Source: Pseudomonas vranovensis DSM 16006 (GTDB lineage: Bacteria > Pseudomonadota > Gammaproteobacteria > Pseudomonadales > Pseudomonadaceae). From it: 64,000 nucleotides of DNA. Shown here in pieces: positions 43,798-54,836 of this stretch. The number at the start of each line of letters is the position of its first letter. The first letter of the stretch is position 1. Made by a program: the position numbers and the translations under genes. The DNA lies in contig NZ_AUED01000021.1 of assembly GCF_000425805.1 (NCBI RefSeq), positions 1 to 64,000 on the forward strand, in the 5' to 3' direction. Below the pieces are notes generated by a model that was given only the letters and a program-made list of their open reading frames with translations, did not search any database and was not told the origin of the DNA.

Positions 43798-45315
43798 ATG
43801 CGCTGGATCACCCGCCCCGGCTGGCCCGGTAACCTGCTGGCCGTGGCGGCTGGCGCAATCACCACCCTGGCCCTGGCGCCGTTCGACATCTGGCCGCTGG
43901 CGTTGCTGGCGGCCGGCCTGTTCTACCTTGGCCTGCGCGAGCTGAGCCCGCGCCAGGCCCTAGGCCGCGGCTGGTGCTTCGGCTTCGGCTTGTACGCGGC
44001 TGGCACCAGCTGGATCTACGTCAGCATCAACACCTACGGCGGCGCGACACCGCTACTGGCAACCGGCCTGCTGGTGGCGTTCTTTGCCGCCATCGCCTGG
44101 TTCTTCGCCCTGCCCGCCTGGGTCTGGGCACGCTGGCTGCGCCGCAACGAAGCCCCCCTGGCCGACGCCCTGTGCTTCGCGGCCTTGTGGGTGGGCCAGG
44201 AAGCCTTCCGTGGCTGGTTCCTCACCGGGTTTCCCTGGCTGTACTCCGGCTACAGCCAGCTTGACGGACCGCTGTCCGCCCTGGCCCCAATCGGCGGCAT
44301 GTGGCTGATCTCCTTCTGCCTGGCCCTGTGTGCCGCCCTGCTGTGCAACGTGCCGCGCCTGCGTGAGCGCAAGTCGTTCCTGGCGGTGGCCATTGTGTTG
44401 TTGCTGGCACCCTGGGCCGTGGGGTTGGCACTGAAGAATCACGCCTGGACCACGCCAGCCGGCAAGCCCCTGACCGTTGCGGCCCTGCAAGGCAACGTCG
44501 AACAGGAAATGAAGTGGAACCCCGAACACGTCAATGCCCAACTGGCCTTGTACCGGGACATGAGCTTCAGCTCCAAGCCTGTCGATCTGCTGATCTGGCC
44601 GGAGACCGCGGTGCCGATCCTCAAGGACCAGGCCCAGGGTTACCTGGACATGATGGGCAATTTCGCTGCCGAACGTCATTCGGCGCTGATCACCGGCCTG
44701 CCGGTCCGCGAAATCGTCCACCAGCAACGCCGCTACTACAACGGCATCACCGTGACCGGCGAAGGCGATGGCACCTACCTCAAGCAGAAGCTGGTGCCGT
44801 TCGGTGAGTACGTGCCCTTGCAGGACATGCTTCGCGGCCTGATCGCTTTCTTCGACCTGCCAATGTCGGACTTTGCCCGTGGCCCCTCGGATCAACCATT
44901 GCTGCAGGCCAAGGGTTATCAGATTGCCCCGTACATCTGCTACGAAGTGGTCTACCCGGAGTTCGCTGCAAGCCTGGCAGCGCGCAGCGACATTCTCCTG
45001 ACCATCAGCAACGACACCTGGTTCGGCACCTCGATCGGTCCGCTCCAGCACCTGCAGATGGCGCAGATGCGTGCCTTGGAGGCGGGTCGCTGGATGATCC
45101 GAGCCACCAACAATGGCGTGACCGGCCTGATTGACCCGTTCGGCCGGATCACCGCGCAGATCCCGCAGTTCGAGCGCGGGGTCCTGTACGGCGAAGTGGT
45201 GCCGATGCAGCAGCTCACACCGTACCTGCAGTATCGCTCCTGGCCCCTGGTGATCCTCTGCGCGCTGTTGCTGGGCTGGGCCCTGCTCGCCAGCCGCATT
45301 GCCAAGACCGTCTAG
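43798..45315 (+). CDS. lnt: Apolipoprotein N-acyltransferase
   Basis: A 505-residue inner-membrane enzyme that adds the third acyl chain to lipoproteins. After six or seven N-terminal helices the periplasmic nitrilase-like domain holds the catalytic triad: E269 in WPETAVP, K329 in LKQKLVPFGEYVP and C381 in YICYEVVYPE. ATG 43798. Its TAG stop shares CTAG with the convergent ydcF-like gene, with no room for a terminator. Confidence 0.96.
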   Translation: MRWITRPGWPGNLLAVAAGAITTLALAPFDIWPLALLAAGLFYLGLRELSPRQALGRGWCFGFGLYAAGTSWIYVSINTYGGATPLLATGLLVAFFAAIAWFFALPAWVWARWLRRNEAPLADALCFAALWVGQEAFRGWFLTGFPWLYSGYSQLDGPLSALAPIGGMWLISFCLALCAALLCNVPRLRERKSFLAVAIVLLLAPWAVGLALKNHAWTTPAGKPLTVAALQGNVEQEMKWNPEHVNAQLALYRDMSFSSKPVDLLIWPETAVPILKDQAQGYLDMMGNFAAERHSALITGLPVREIVHQQRRYYNGITVTGEGDGTYLKQKLVPFGEYVPLQDMLRGLIAFFDLPMSDFARGPSDQPLLQAKGYQIAPYICYEVVYPEFAASLAARSDILLTISNDTWFGTSIGPLQHLQMAQMRALEAGRWMIRATNNGVTGLIDPFGRITAQIPQFERGVLYGEVVPMQQLTPYLQYRSWPLVILCALLLGWALLASRIAKTV

Positions 45316-46073
45316 TAGAACACCCGGTAGCCGAGCAGGCCGACTGCCTCGTTGAGCAGTTGGCCGCTCTGCCAGATCGACTTACTTTCTGGCAGCCAGC
45401 CTCCGAACGGCCGGGCATGATCGCGCCCGAGAAAGCCGACCGGCGCCGGCACCACCTCAAACCCCGCCTGTTCGAAGCTCCAGCGCGAGCGCTGCATGTG
45501 CCAGGCCTGGGTCACTACCACCACACGCTTGATGCCCAGGGGCTGAAGCATTTCAGCAGTCATCCGGGCATTTTCCCAGGTCGTGCGGCTGCGCCCTTCC
45601 TGCCAGCGCACCGTGACACCCAAGTCACGCTGCAGGGCATCGGCCATCAACTGTGCTTCACTGGGTGGCGTACCAAAATGCAGGCCACCACTGGTCAGCA
45701 GCGGCAAGCCTGAAGCCTTGGCCAACTGCGCCGCATAGCGCATGCGCTCCATGGCCACGCCGGTAGGCTGGTCGACATCAGCCCAGGCCGGATCACCCCG
45801 CTCTCGCCCGGCCCCTAGAATGACAATGGCATCGGCCCGTTCGGCCAGTTGCGCCCAGTGCGCCTGGCTCAGCGCCGGCTCGGTTTCCAACAAACGCGCC
45901 GAACGCTCGACAACAACCGGCAAGCTCATCAACCACAGCCCACCCAGGCCCAGCACAAAGCACAAGGCAGAGACCCGCGGCCACGACCGGCGCAGCCACC
46001 AGGCCACCAGCAGCAACAGGAATAGAATGCCAGGCGGCAGGATCAGTTGTTTGATCAGGTAGCGGATCGGCAC
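45312..46073 (-). CDS. YdcF/ElyC-type DUF218 membrane protein
   Basis: A 253-residue protein with two N-terminal membrane helices (about 8-50) and a C-terminal DUF218 domain (GRERGDPAWADVDQP, MRYAAQLAKASGLPLLTSGG, VTQAWHMQRSRWSFEQAG). DUF218 proteins such as ElyC act in envelope biogenesis, perhaps handling undecaprenyl-phosphate. GTG 46073 is chosen as start because TGGAGGTG lies just upstream; an ATG 14 codons earlier is less well placed. Stop overlaps lnt. Confidence 0.85.
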   Translation of the reverse strand: MPIRYLIKQLILPPGILFLLLLVAWWLRRSWPRVSALCFVLGLGGLWLMSLPVVVERSARLLETEPALSQAHWAQLAERADAIVILGAGRERGDPAWADVDQPTGVAMERMRYAAQLAKASGLPLLTSGGLHFGTPPSEAQLMADALQRDLGVTVRWQEGRSRTTWENARMTAEMLQPLGIKRVVVVTQAWHMQRSRWSFEQAGFEVVPAPVGFLGRDHARPFGGWLPESKSIWQSGQLLNEAVGLLGYRVFY

Positions 46074-46199
46074 AGGACACCTCCAGGGAGGTGCGCAGCC
46101 TAAAAGGATCGGCACCTGGCAACAAGCGTAGTCAGGCGCCGATCCTCATAGATTTTTCAATATTGGCGCACTCCGCATTGCGCCTGGGAATCCGAACGG

Positions 46200-46517
46200 C
46201 TATTTGAATTGCAGCGTCCTGGATTTTGCCGTGGTAGTGGAGCGCGTCTTGTCTTTGAGCCAGACGACTCTGGCCGAAGCAGGCGGCTCCGGTGATAGCT
46301 GTGCGCCAGCGCATCCATGCCTACCTTCTGGAAGGGAGTCCAGATAGGCTTTGATAACATCGAATTCAGCGCGGCTAAGACCACGCAACTCCAATTCAGC
46401 AGGCACTTCATCGCGTAACCGAACGGCCGTTCTGGCAACCTCCAGGGCCAACCCCAGACGGTCGATCAACCGTTCGTAAAGCTCCGGTTTTGTTGCTTGT
46501 AGCTGCGACTCTCCCAT
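46200..46517 (-). CDS. Hypothetical protein
   Basis: A 105-residue protein I do not recognise. The first 70 residues look helical and natural (PELYERLIDRLGLALEVARTAVRLRDEVPAELELRG), while the last 35 (GCAGAQLSPEPPASARVV onwards) are Ser/Thr/Arg-rich and low in hydrophobics, possibly a frame-shifted tail. GAGGTG precedes ATG 46517. Divergent from leuS. Call rests on reading frame and ribosome-binding site only. Confidence 0.55.
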   Translation of the reverse strand: MGESQLQATKPELYERLIDRLGLALEVARTAVRLRDEVPAELELRGLSRAEFDVIKAYLDSLPEGRHGCAGAQLSPEPPASARVVWLKDKTRSTTTAKSRTLQFK

Positions 46518-46566
46518 CCGTTCACCTCATTGAAGATAAATATATCTCCCCCACTCCTGAGCTTAG

Positions 46567-49362
<2,796 letters not shown>

Positions 49363-49369
49363 CAGGACT

Positions 49370-49396
49370 ACGGGCCCGCATGAACGGCGGGCCCGT
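49370..49396. terminator. GC-rich hairpin between leuS and lptE
   Basis: ACGGGCCCG/CGGGCCCGT pair as a perfect 9-bp stem with a 9-base loop, right after the leuS stop. The lack of a U tract suggests attenuation or transcript protection rather than complete termination before lptE. Confidence 0.5.
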
Positions 49397-49427
49397 ATAC
49401 AGAATCGGCCCAAGAGGGAGCTACAAG

Positions 49428-50036
49428 ATGATCAAACGCAATCTGCTGGTGATCGGCCTGGCCGTCATGCTCAGTGCCTGCGGTTTCCAGCTGCGCGGCA
49501 CCGGCCAGACCGAACTCGCTATCAAGGAACTGGACCTGAGCGCACGTAACGCCTACGGCGAGACCGTGACCCAGCTGCGCCAGGCCCTGCAGACCAGCGG
49601 CGTCAACGTCCACGCTGGCGCACCGTACAAACTGATCCTGACCAACGAACAAGAATCTCAACGCGCAGCCTCCTACGCTGGCGGATCCGGCCGCTCGGCC
49701 GAATACGAGCTGACCACCGTGCTGAGCTACACCATCGACGGTCACAACGACACCAACCTGCTGAACGACAAGCTCGAAGTACGCAAGATCTACGTGCACG
49801 ACGGCAATAACATCACCGGCTCCCAGCAGGAAGCCACCCAGGCTCGCAAGGAAATGCGCCGCGAACTGGTGCAAAACATGCTGGTTCGCCTGCAACTGCT
49901 GACCCCGACTCAACTCGAGGTGCTGCAGCAAAAAGCCGACGAACGTGCCAAGGCCGAAGCCGACGCCATGGAAGCGGCCCGCCGCGCCCAGGACGAGACG
50001 CCTCAGCAGTCGCCCCTGCAACTGCCGATGAACTGA
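49428..50036 (+). CDS. lptE: LPS-assembly lipoprotein LptE
   Basis: A 202-residue outer-membrane lipoprotein that plugs LptD during lipopolysaccharide export. The lipobox LSAC places the lipidated cysteine at C18; then GFQLRGTGQ, the signature of LptE, and a Gln/Ala/Glu-rich C-terminus after residue 165. GAGGGAG precedes ATG 49428. Followed by a strong hairpin and holA. Confidence 0.94.
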   Translation: MIKRNLLVIGLAVMLSACGFQLRGTGQTELAIKELDLSARNAYGETVTQLRQALQTSGVNVHAGAPYKLILTNEQESQRAASYAGGSGRSAEYELTTVLSYTIDGHNDTNLLNDKLEVRKIYVHDGNNITGSQQEATQARKEMRRELVQNMLVRLQLLTPTQLEVLQQKADERAKAEADAMEAARRAQDETPQQSPLQLPMN

Positions 50037-50042
50037 GCCTGA

Positions 50043-50064
50043 ACGGGGCACTTCGGTGCCCCGT
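50043..50064 (+). terminator. Extra-stable UUCG hairpin between lptE and holA
   Basis: ACGGGGCAC-TTCG-GTGCCCCGT: a 9-bp stem closed by the stable C(UUCG)G tetraloop, nine bases before the holA ATG, in the position where a ribosome-binding site would be. No T tract follows. It may attenuate or couple holA translation. Confidence 0.65.
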
Positions 50065-50072
50065 CTGCGACC

Positions 50073-51110
50073 ATGAAACTCTCCCCCGCCCAGCTCAACA
50101 AGCACCTGCAAGGCCCTCTCGCACCGGTCTACGTGATCAGTGGCGACGACCCGTTGCTGTGCCAGGAAGCTGCCGACGCCATACGTGGCGCGGCACGCCA
50201 GCAAGGGTTCGACGAGCGCCAGGTATTCAGTGCCGACGCCAACTTCGACTGGGGCACCCTGCTCCAGGCCGGCGCCAGCCTCTCCCTGTTCGCCCAGCGC
50301 CGCCTGCTGGAACTGCGCCTGCCCTCTGGCAAGCCTGGCGACAAGGGTGCGGCAGCCCTGATCGAGTACTGCTCCCGGCCTGCCGAGGACACCCTGCTGC
50401 TGATCAGCCTGCCCAAGCTGGACGGCAGCGCGCAGAAGACCAAATGGGGCAAGGCACTGATTGAAGGCCAACAGGTCCAGTTCATACAGATCTGGCCGGT
50501 CGATGCCCAGCAACTGCCGCAATGGATCAACCAGCGCCTGTCCCAGGCAGGGTTGTCGGCACAGCGTGATGCCGTGGATCTGATCGCTGCCCGGGTCGAG
50601 GGCAACCTGCTTGCCGCCGCCCAGGAAATCGAAAAGCTCAAGCTGCTGGCGGAAGGCAATCAAATTACTGTCGAGACCGTGCAAGCTGCCGTGGCCGACA
50701 GCGCCCGCTTCGATGTCTTTGGCTTGGTCGATGCGATACTCAATGGCGAGGCGGCTCATGCCCTGCGCATGCTCGAAGGCCTGCGCGGCGAAGGCGTCGA
50801 ACCGCCGGTGATTCTCTGGGCGCTGGCCCGTGAGTTACGCCTGCTGGCGAGCCTGGCTCAGCAATTCAGCCAGGGCGTGCCGCTGGACAAAGCGTTCAGC
50901 CAGGCGCGGCCACCGGTCTGGGATAAACGCAAGCCGCTGATGAGCAAAGCCCTGCAGCGCCTTTCGGCGCAACGCTGGAGCCAGTTGCTGCAAGATGCCC
51001 AGCGCATCGATGCGCAGATCAAGGGCCAGGCCCAGGGCTCTCCCTGGACCAGCCTGGCACGGCTTTCGTTGTTGATGGCAGGGCAGCGGCTGGCCTTGCC
51101 GGCTGAGTGA
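50073..51110 (+). CDS. holA: DNA polymerase III delta subunit
   Basis: A 345-residue clamp-loader subunit that opens the beta sliding clamp. It has the delta N-terminal (PVYVISGDDPLLCQEAADAIRGAA), FSADANFDWGTLLQAGASLSLFAQRRLLELRLPSGKPGDKG and C-terminal lid (DVFGLVDAILNGEA, ILWALARELRLL) features. No Shine-Dalgarno is visible before ATG 50073; a UUCG hairpin occupies that site, so coupling to lptE is likely. Confidence 0.95.
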   Translation: MKLSPAQLNKHLQGPLAPVYVISGDDPLLCQEAADAIRGAARQQGFDERQVFSADANFDWGTLLQAGASLSLFAQRRLLELRLPSGKPGDKGAAALIEYCSRPAEDTLLLISLPKLDGSAQKTKWGKALIEGQQVQFIQIWPVDAQQLPQWINQRLSQAGLSAQRDAVDLIAARVEGNLLAAAQEIEKLKLLAEGNQITVETVQAAVADSARFDVFGLVDAILNGEAAHALRMLEGLRGEGVEPPVILWALARELRLLASLAQQFSQGVPLDKAFSQARPPVWDKRKPLMSKALQRLSAQRWSQLLQDAQRIDAQIKGQAQGSPWTSLARLSLLMAGQRLALPAE

Positions 51111-51151
51111 CGCCCACTACCCGACAAGTCCACCCTGGAGATTGAAGGCGT

Positions 51152-51167
51152 GGGCTTGCCCCGCGAT
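51152..51167. repeat. Half REP unit
   Basis: GGGCTTGCCCCGCGAT matches one arm of the REP pairs at 12860-12927 and 38823-38880. The partner arm is missing, so this is a decayed or solo unit between holA and arfA. Confidence 0.7.
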
Positions 51168-51216
51168 GCTTTCAGTCCTATATTCGCGCCACTCCCCACC
51201 CAGAGGTCATCCTCCC

Positions 51217-51381
51217 ATGAGCAAAAAGCCGACAAAAGCCCGGCCCAACAAGGCCAAATCACTCATCGCCCAACCGCTGTTCCGCTGCCGCCAGGAACAA
51301 CCCGGCAAAGGCAAAGGCAGCTACCGCCGCGAAGCCTTCCAATCGAGAGATTGGGAGGCTTCTTACTTTTTGGCCGCATAA
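51217..51381 (+). CDS. arfA: Alternative ribosome-rescue factor A (ArfA), with internal transcription terminator
   Basis: A 54-residue basic protein matching ArfA: PLFRCRQE, KGKGSYRRE and DWEAS correspond to the family PLFRxR, KGKGSYxR and NWEAS motifs. ArfA enters stalled ribosomes and recruits RF2 when tmRNA fails. AGAGGT precedes ATG 51217. The last 17 codons contain a 14-bp stem-loop plus T tract (51331-51371) that acts as an intrinsic terminator or RNase III site, so the normal message lacks a stop codon and yields a truncated, tmRNA-tagged product. This makes ArfA appear only when trans-translation is overloaded (known for E. coli, inferred here). Confidence 0.93.
   Translation: MSKKPTKARPNKAKSLIAQPLFRCRQEQPGKGKGSYRREAFQSRDWEASYFLAA
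51331..51371 (+). terminator. Intrinsic terminator inside the arfA coding sequence
   Basis: GAAGCCTTCCAATC (51331-51344), GAGA loop, GATTGGGAGGCTTC (51349-51362, one G-U pair) and then TTACTTTTT. It ends transcription before the arfA stop codon at 51379-51381, producing a non-stop mRNA. Confidence 0.93.
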
Positions 51382-51442
51382 AGGCAAGATTTCAGCAGGC
51401 ATGATATGGTCGGCACCTGACCTGAAATACCTGGACCTGTGC

Positions 51443-52759
51443 ATGCCCCTTTGTCTTTCCCGTCGTTGGCAACCTCGCCAACTGATTGCCGCCTCCAGCC
51501 TCATCTTCCTTGTCGCCTGCGCGGAAAAGCCCACCGCCGCCGATGCGCTGCCGCTGGCGCCCGCCCAGCCTGCTCCGGTCGTGACCGTGCCCAACCCGGC
51601 TGTCGACACCAGCAGCGAAATCCAACCGCTGCAAACCTTTGCCCAATGGCAGGCAGGCTTCCGTCAGCAAGCCCTGCAGGCCGGCATCAAGCCCACCACC
51701 TTCGATAGCGCTTTCCTTGGTGTCACGCCCGATATGGACGTCGTCAAGGCCGACCGTAGCCAGCCGGAATTCACTCGCCCGGTGTGGGAGTACCTCGACG
51801 GCGCCCTGTCGCCGCTGCGCGTACGCAACGGTAAAGCCCTGCTGGAGAAACATTCCGTGCTGCTCGGCCAGATCGAACAACGCTACGGCGTCGACCGCGA
51901 TGTACTGGTCTCGGTCTGGGGCATGGAAAGCAACTTCGGCCAGTTCCAGGGCAATAAGTCGGTGATCCGCTCCCTGGCTACCCTGGCCTACGAAGGCCGT
52001 CGTCCGGCCTTTGCCCAGGCGCAATTGATCGCCGCCCTGCAGATTCTGCAAAATGGCGATATACAGCCTGATGCCATGCGCGGTTCGTGGGCTGGCGCCA
52101 TGGGCCAGACTCAGTTCATCCCCACCACCTACAACACCCATGCGGTGGATTTCGACGGCGATGGCCGCCGGGATATCTGGAACAGCTCCGCGGATGCGCT
52201 GGCGTCTACCGCCCATTACCTGCAGAGCTCCGGCTGGAAGCGCGGGGAGCCCTGGGGCTTTGAGGTGCAACTGCCCGCCAGCTTCGATTACTGGCTGGCC
52301 GATGGCGCCCAGCGCAAGAGCGTCACTGAATGGATGCAACTGGGCCTGAAACTGCCGGTCGGTGTACGCCTGCCTGCGGGCAGCGAGCAGCTCTCCGCCG
52401 CCCTGCTGCTGCCTGCAGGCTACCGCGGTCCGGCATTCCTGGTGCTGGACAACTTCCGCGCCATTCTCAAGTACAACAACTCCTCCTCCTACGCGATGGC
52501 GGTCGGCCTGCTGAGCCAACGCTTCACTGGCTCGGGTTATATCGCCGGCAGCTGGCCGAAGGACGATCTGCCCCTCAGCCGCAGTGAGCGTGTCGAGTTG
52601 CAGACCCTGCTCAGCGCCAGGAATTACGACGCCGGTGCCGCCGACGGTATTATTGGCGCCAATACCCGCAAGGCGATTCGTAGCGCACAACAGGCACTGG
52701 GGTGGCCCGCCGATGGCTACCCGACCCACAAGTTGCTGGAAAACCTGCGTCAGCGCTGA
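51443..52759 (+). CDS. Lipoprotein lytic murein transglycosylase with peptidoglycan-binding domain (MltB family)
   Basis: A 438-residue enzyme that cleaves the glycan strand with anhydro-MurNAc formation. The lipobox LVAC puts the lipidated cysteine at C26; the catalytic glutamate is in GMESNFGQFQG (E162), with MGQTQFIPTTYNTHAVDFDGDGRRDIW as in MltB. A C-terminal peptidoglycan-binding domain follows (about 380-435, ARNYDAGAADGIIGANTRKAI). ATG 51443. It is distinct from the second MltB-type gene at 58126-59136. Confidence 0.93.
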   Translation: MPLCLSRRWQPRQLIAASSLIFLVACAEKPTAADALPLAPAQPAPVVTVPNPAVDTSSEIQPLQTFAQWQAGFRQQALQAGIKPTTFDSAFLGVTPDMDVVKADRSQPEFTRPVWEYLDGALSPLRVRNGKALLEKHSVLLGQIEQRYGVDRDVLVSVWGMESNFGQFQGNKSVIRSLATLAYEGRRPAFAQAQLIAALQILQNGDIQPDAMRGSWAGAMGQTQFIPTTYNTHAVDFDGDGRRDIWNSSADALASTAHYLQSSGWKRGEPWGFEVQLPASFDYWLADGAQRKSVTEWMQLGLKLPVGVRLPAGSEQLSAALLLPAGYRGPAFLVLDNFRAILKYNNSSSYAMAVGLLSQRFTGSGYIAGSWPKDDLPLSRSERVELQTLLSARNYDAGAADGIIGANTRKAIRSAQQALGWPADGYPTHKLLENLRQR

Positions 52760-52762
52760 ATA

Positions 52763-52790
52763 AAAAACGCCCCGTTCAAGGGGCGTTTTT
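52763..52790. terminator. Bidirectional rho-independent terminator
   Basis: AAAAACGCCCC/GGGGCGTTTTT stem (11 bp) with a 6-base loop, flanked by A and T runs, between the convergent transglycosylase and carboxypeptidase genes. Confidence 0.93.
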
Positions 52791-53749
52791 CATTGCGCGA
52801 ACAAATCCTGTTGCAACTGCAGTCGATGGCGGTCGGCATCCAGGAGCACCTGAGCGCCGAAGGGCAAGGTCAGGTTGGGGTCACAGTGCCCACTGCGCCA
52901 TCCAGCCAGCACCGGAATACGCAGGGGCTCGAACATCTGCCTCAAAATCGGCGCGAGTTGCGCCTGCTCCAGGCCTGCAAAATCACCGACCAGCACACCA
53001 CGAACCCCCTCGAACTTGCCGGCCAGGCGCAACTGGGTCAGCAGGCGGTCGATGCGGTACAGCGGTTCGTTGACGTCCTCGATGAACAGGATGCTGCCCT
53101 GGCTGAGTATTTCTGCCGGTGTGTTCAAGGTTGCGCAGATCATTGCCAGGTTACCGCCGCGCAAGCGGCCTGAGGCGGCACCAGGAACGATTGTGCTCAG
53201 CGGGTAGGCTTGCGGGTGCTCCAAAGTGTCACCACGTCCGAGGTGGCCACTGAGCAGCTCGAACAGCGACGCGACCGTGGGCTCCTGCTTGTTGGCCAAC
53301 AGCTCGGACTTGAGCATCGCGCCATGGAAGGTCACGAAACCGGCATGCCGGGCAATGGCGTTGTGCAAGGCAGTGATATCGCTGTAGCCCACCAACGGCT
53401 TGGGATGTTGGCGCAGCAACGCATAGTCGATGCCATCGAGCAGGCGCATGCTGCCGTATCCCCCGCGCAGGCAGATGATGGCGTCGACATCCGTGGCGGC
53501 AAATGCGGCATGCAGGTCTGCCAGACGTCGCGCATCGCACCCGGCCAGGTATCCCTCGGCTTCGGCCACTCCTGGATAGATCCGGCACTGGTAGCCGCGA
53601 TCATTGAACCACTGCACAGCCTCGAGCGTATCCAGCTGGGCAGGTCCGGCCGGGGCGATGATGGCGATACACCCATTGTCGGGCAGTGCTTTGGGCAACA
53701 GGGGGCTACAGGCCGCTGCTTCTTGCTGATAACCGACCGGAAGATTCAT
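52790..53749 (-). CDS. LD-carboxypeptidase (S66/MccF-LdcA family)
   Basis: A 319-residue serine peptidase of the S66 family that removes the terminal D-Ala from tetrapeptide in murein recycling. The nucleophile motif GYSDITALHNAI, CLRGGYGSMRLLDGIDY before it and the FIEDVNEP region are present. ATG 53749, no signal peptide, so cytoplasmic. The next gene, lipA, ends in a terminator so this one is transcribed from its own upstream region of 86 bases. Confidence 0.9.
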   Translation of the reverse strand: MNLPVGYQQEAAACSPLLPKALPDNGCIAIIAPAGPAQLDTLEAVQWFNDRGYQCRIYPGVAEAEGYLAGCDARRLADLHAAFAATDVDAIICLRGGYGSMRLLDGIDYALLRQHPKPLVGYSDITALHNAIARHAGFVTFHGAMLKSELLANKQEPTVASLFELLSGHLGRGDTLEHPQAYPLSTIVPGAASGRLRGGNLAMICATLNTPAEILSQGSILFIEDVNEPLYRIDRLLTQLRLAGKFEGVRGVLVGDFAGLEQAQLAPILRQMFEPLRIPVLAGWRSGHCDPNLTLPFGAQVLLDADRHRLQLQQDLFAQ

Positions 53750-53783
53750 CCAGACGTCTCCTTGTATGGACCGGACAAATAAA

Positions 53784-53818
53784 AATGCCGATGTCGCTGG
53801 TCAGCAGACATCGGCATT
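53784..53818 (-). terminator. Rho-independent terminator after lipA
   Basis: On the minus strand AATGCCGATGTC/GACATCGGCATT makes a perfect 12-bp stem with an 11-base loop followed by TTTTATTTG, 18 bases after the lipA stop. Confidence 0.93.
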
Positions 53819-53835
53819 GAAGTGCCAGCATTCGA

Positions 53836-54834
53836 TCAAAGCTTGATCTTGGCCTCATGCGCCTGCTGGTCGGCGTGGTACGACGAACGCACCAACGGAC
53901 CGGAAGCGACGTTCTTGAAGCCCATCTTGTAGCCTTCCTCGGCGAACCAGGCGAAGGTGTCCGGGTGTACGAATCGCTGCACAGGCAAGTGGCTGCGCGA
54001 TGGCTGCAGGTACTGGCCAAGGGTCAGCATGTCGATGTTGTGCTCGCGCATGCGATGCATCACTTCGATCACTTCTTCGTCGGTCTCGCCCAGGCCCAGC
54101 ATCAGACCGGACTTGGTCGGTACGTGCGGCACCAGTTCCTTGAACTTCTGCAGCAGGGTCAGCGACCACTGGTAGTCGGAGCCCGGACGCGCAGCCTTGT
54201 ACAGGCGCGGGACGGTTTCAAGGTTGTGGTTGAACACATCCGGTGGCGTTTCGGCGGTGATCGCCAAAGCGACGTCCATGCGACCACGGTAGTCCGGTAC
54301 CAGAGTCTCGAGCTGAACGCCCGGCGACAAGGCACGGATCTCGCGGATGCAATCGGCAAAGTGCTGGGCGCCACCGTCACGCAGGTCGTCGCGGTCTACC
54401 GAGGTGATCACCACGTACTTCAAGCGCAGGTCGGCAATGGCCACCGCCAGGTTCTTCGGTTCATCGACGTCCAAGGGCTTGGGGCGGCCATGACCGACGT
54501 CACAGAACGGGCAACGACGGGTGCAGATGTCACCCATGATCATGAAGGTCGCGGTGCCGCCAGAGAAGCACTCACCCAGGTTCGGGCAGGACGCCTCTTC
54601 ACACACACTGTGCAGCTTGTGCTTGCGCAGCAATTGCTTGATGCGGTCGACTTCCGGCGAAACCGGAATACGTACGCGGATCCAGTCAGGCTTTTTCGGC
54701 AACTCGTCGGTGGGGATGATCTTTACCGGGATACGCGCAACTTTCTCTGCGCCACGCAGTTTGACGCCCGCCTCGACCTTTGGGCGAGGCGCCGGTGTCA
54801 CGGTTTGCACTGGTTCTTGCACAACAGTAGTCAT
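53836..54834 (-). CDS. lipA: Lipoyl synthase
   Basis: A 332-residue radical-SAM enzyme that inserts two sulfurs into octanoyl groups. The auxiliary-cluster cysteines are in [12 protein letters not shown] and the radical-SAM CxxxCxxC is [28 protein letters not shown] and the C-terminal [12 protein letters not shown] and [21 protein letters not shown] complete the fold. ATG 54834 directly follows lipB, separated by two bases, so they share a transcript. Confidence 0.97.
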   Translation of the reverse strand: MTTVVQEPVQTVTPAPRPKVEAGVKLRGAEKVARIPVKIIPTDELPKKPDWIRVRIPVSPEVDRIKQLLRKHKLHSVCEEASCPNLGECFSGGTATFMIMGDICTRRCPFCDVGHGRPKPLDVDEPKNLAVAIADLRLKYVVITSVDRDDLRDGGAQHFADCIREIRALSPGVQLETLVPDYRGRMDVALAITAETPPDVFNHNLETVPRLYKAARPGSDYQWSLTLLQKFKELVPHVPTKSGLMLGLGETDEEVIEVMHRMREHNIDMLTLGQYLQPSRSHLPVQRFVHPDTFAWFAEEGYKMGFKNVASGPLVRSSYHADQQAHEAKIKL

Positions 54835-54836
54835 AT

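Noticed and set aside
46165..46184. GGCGCA/TGCGCC hairpin beyond the hypothetical gene at 46200-46517
   Set aside because: Six base pairs with no T tract on either side; not a convincing terminator.
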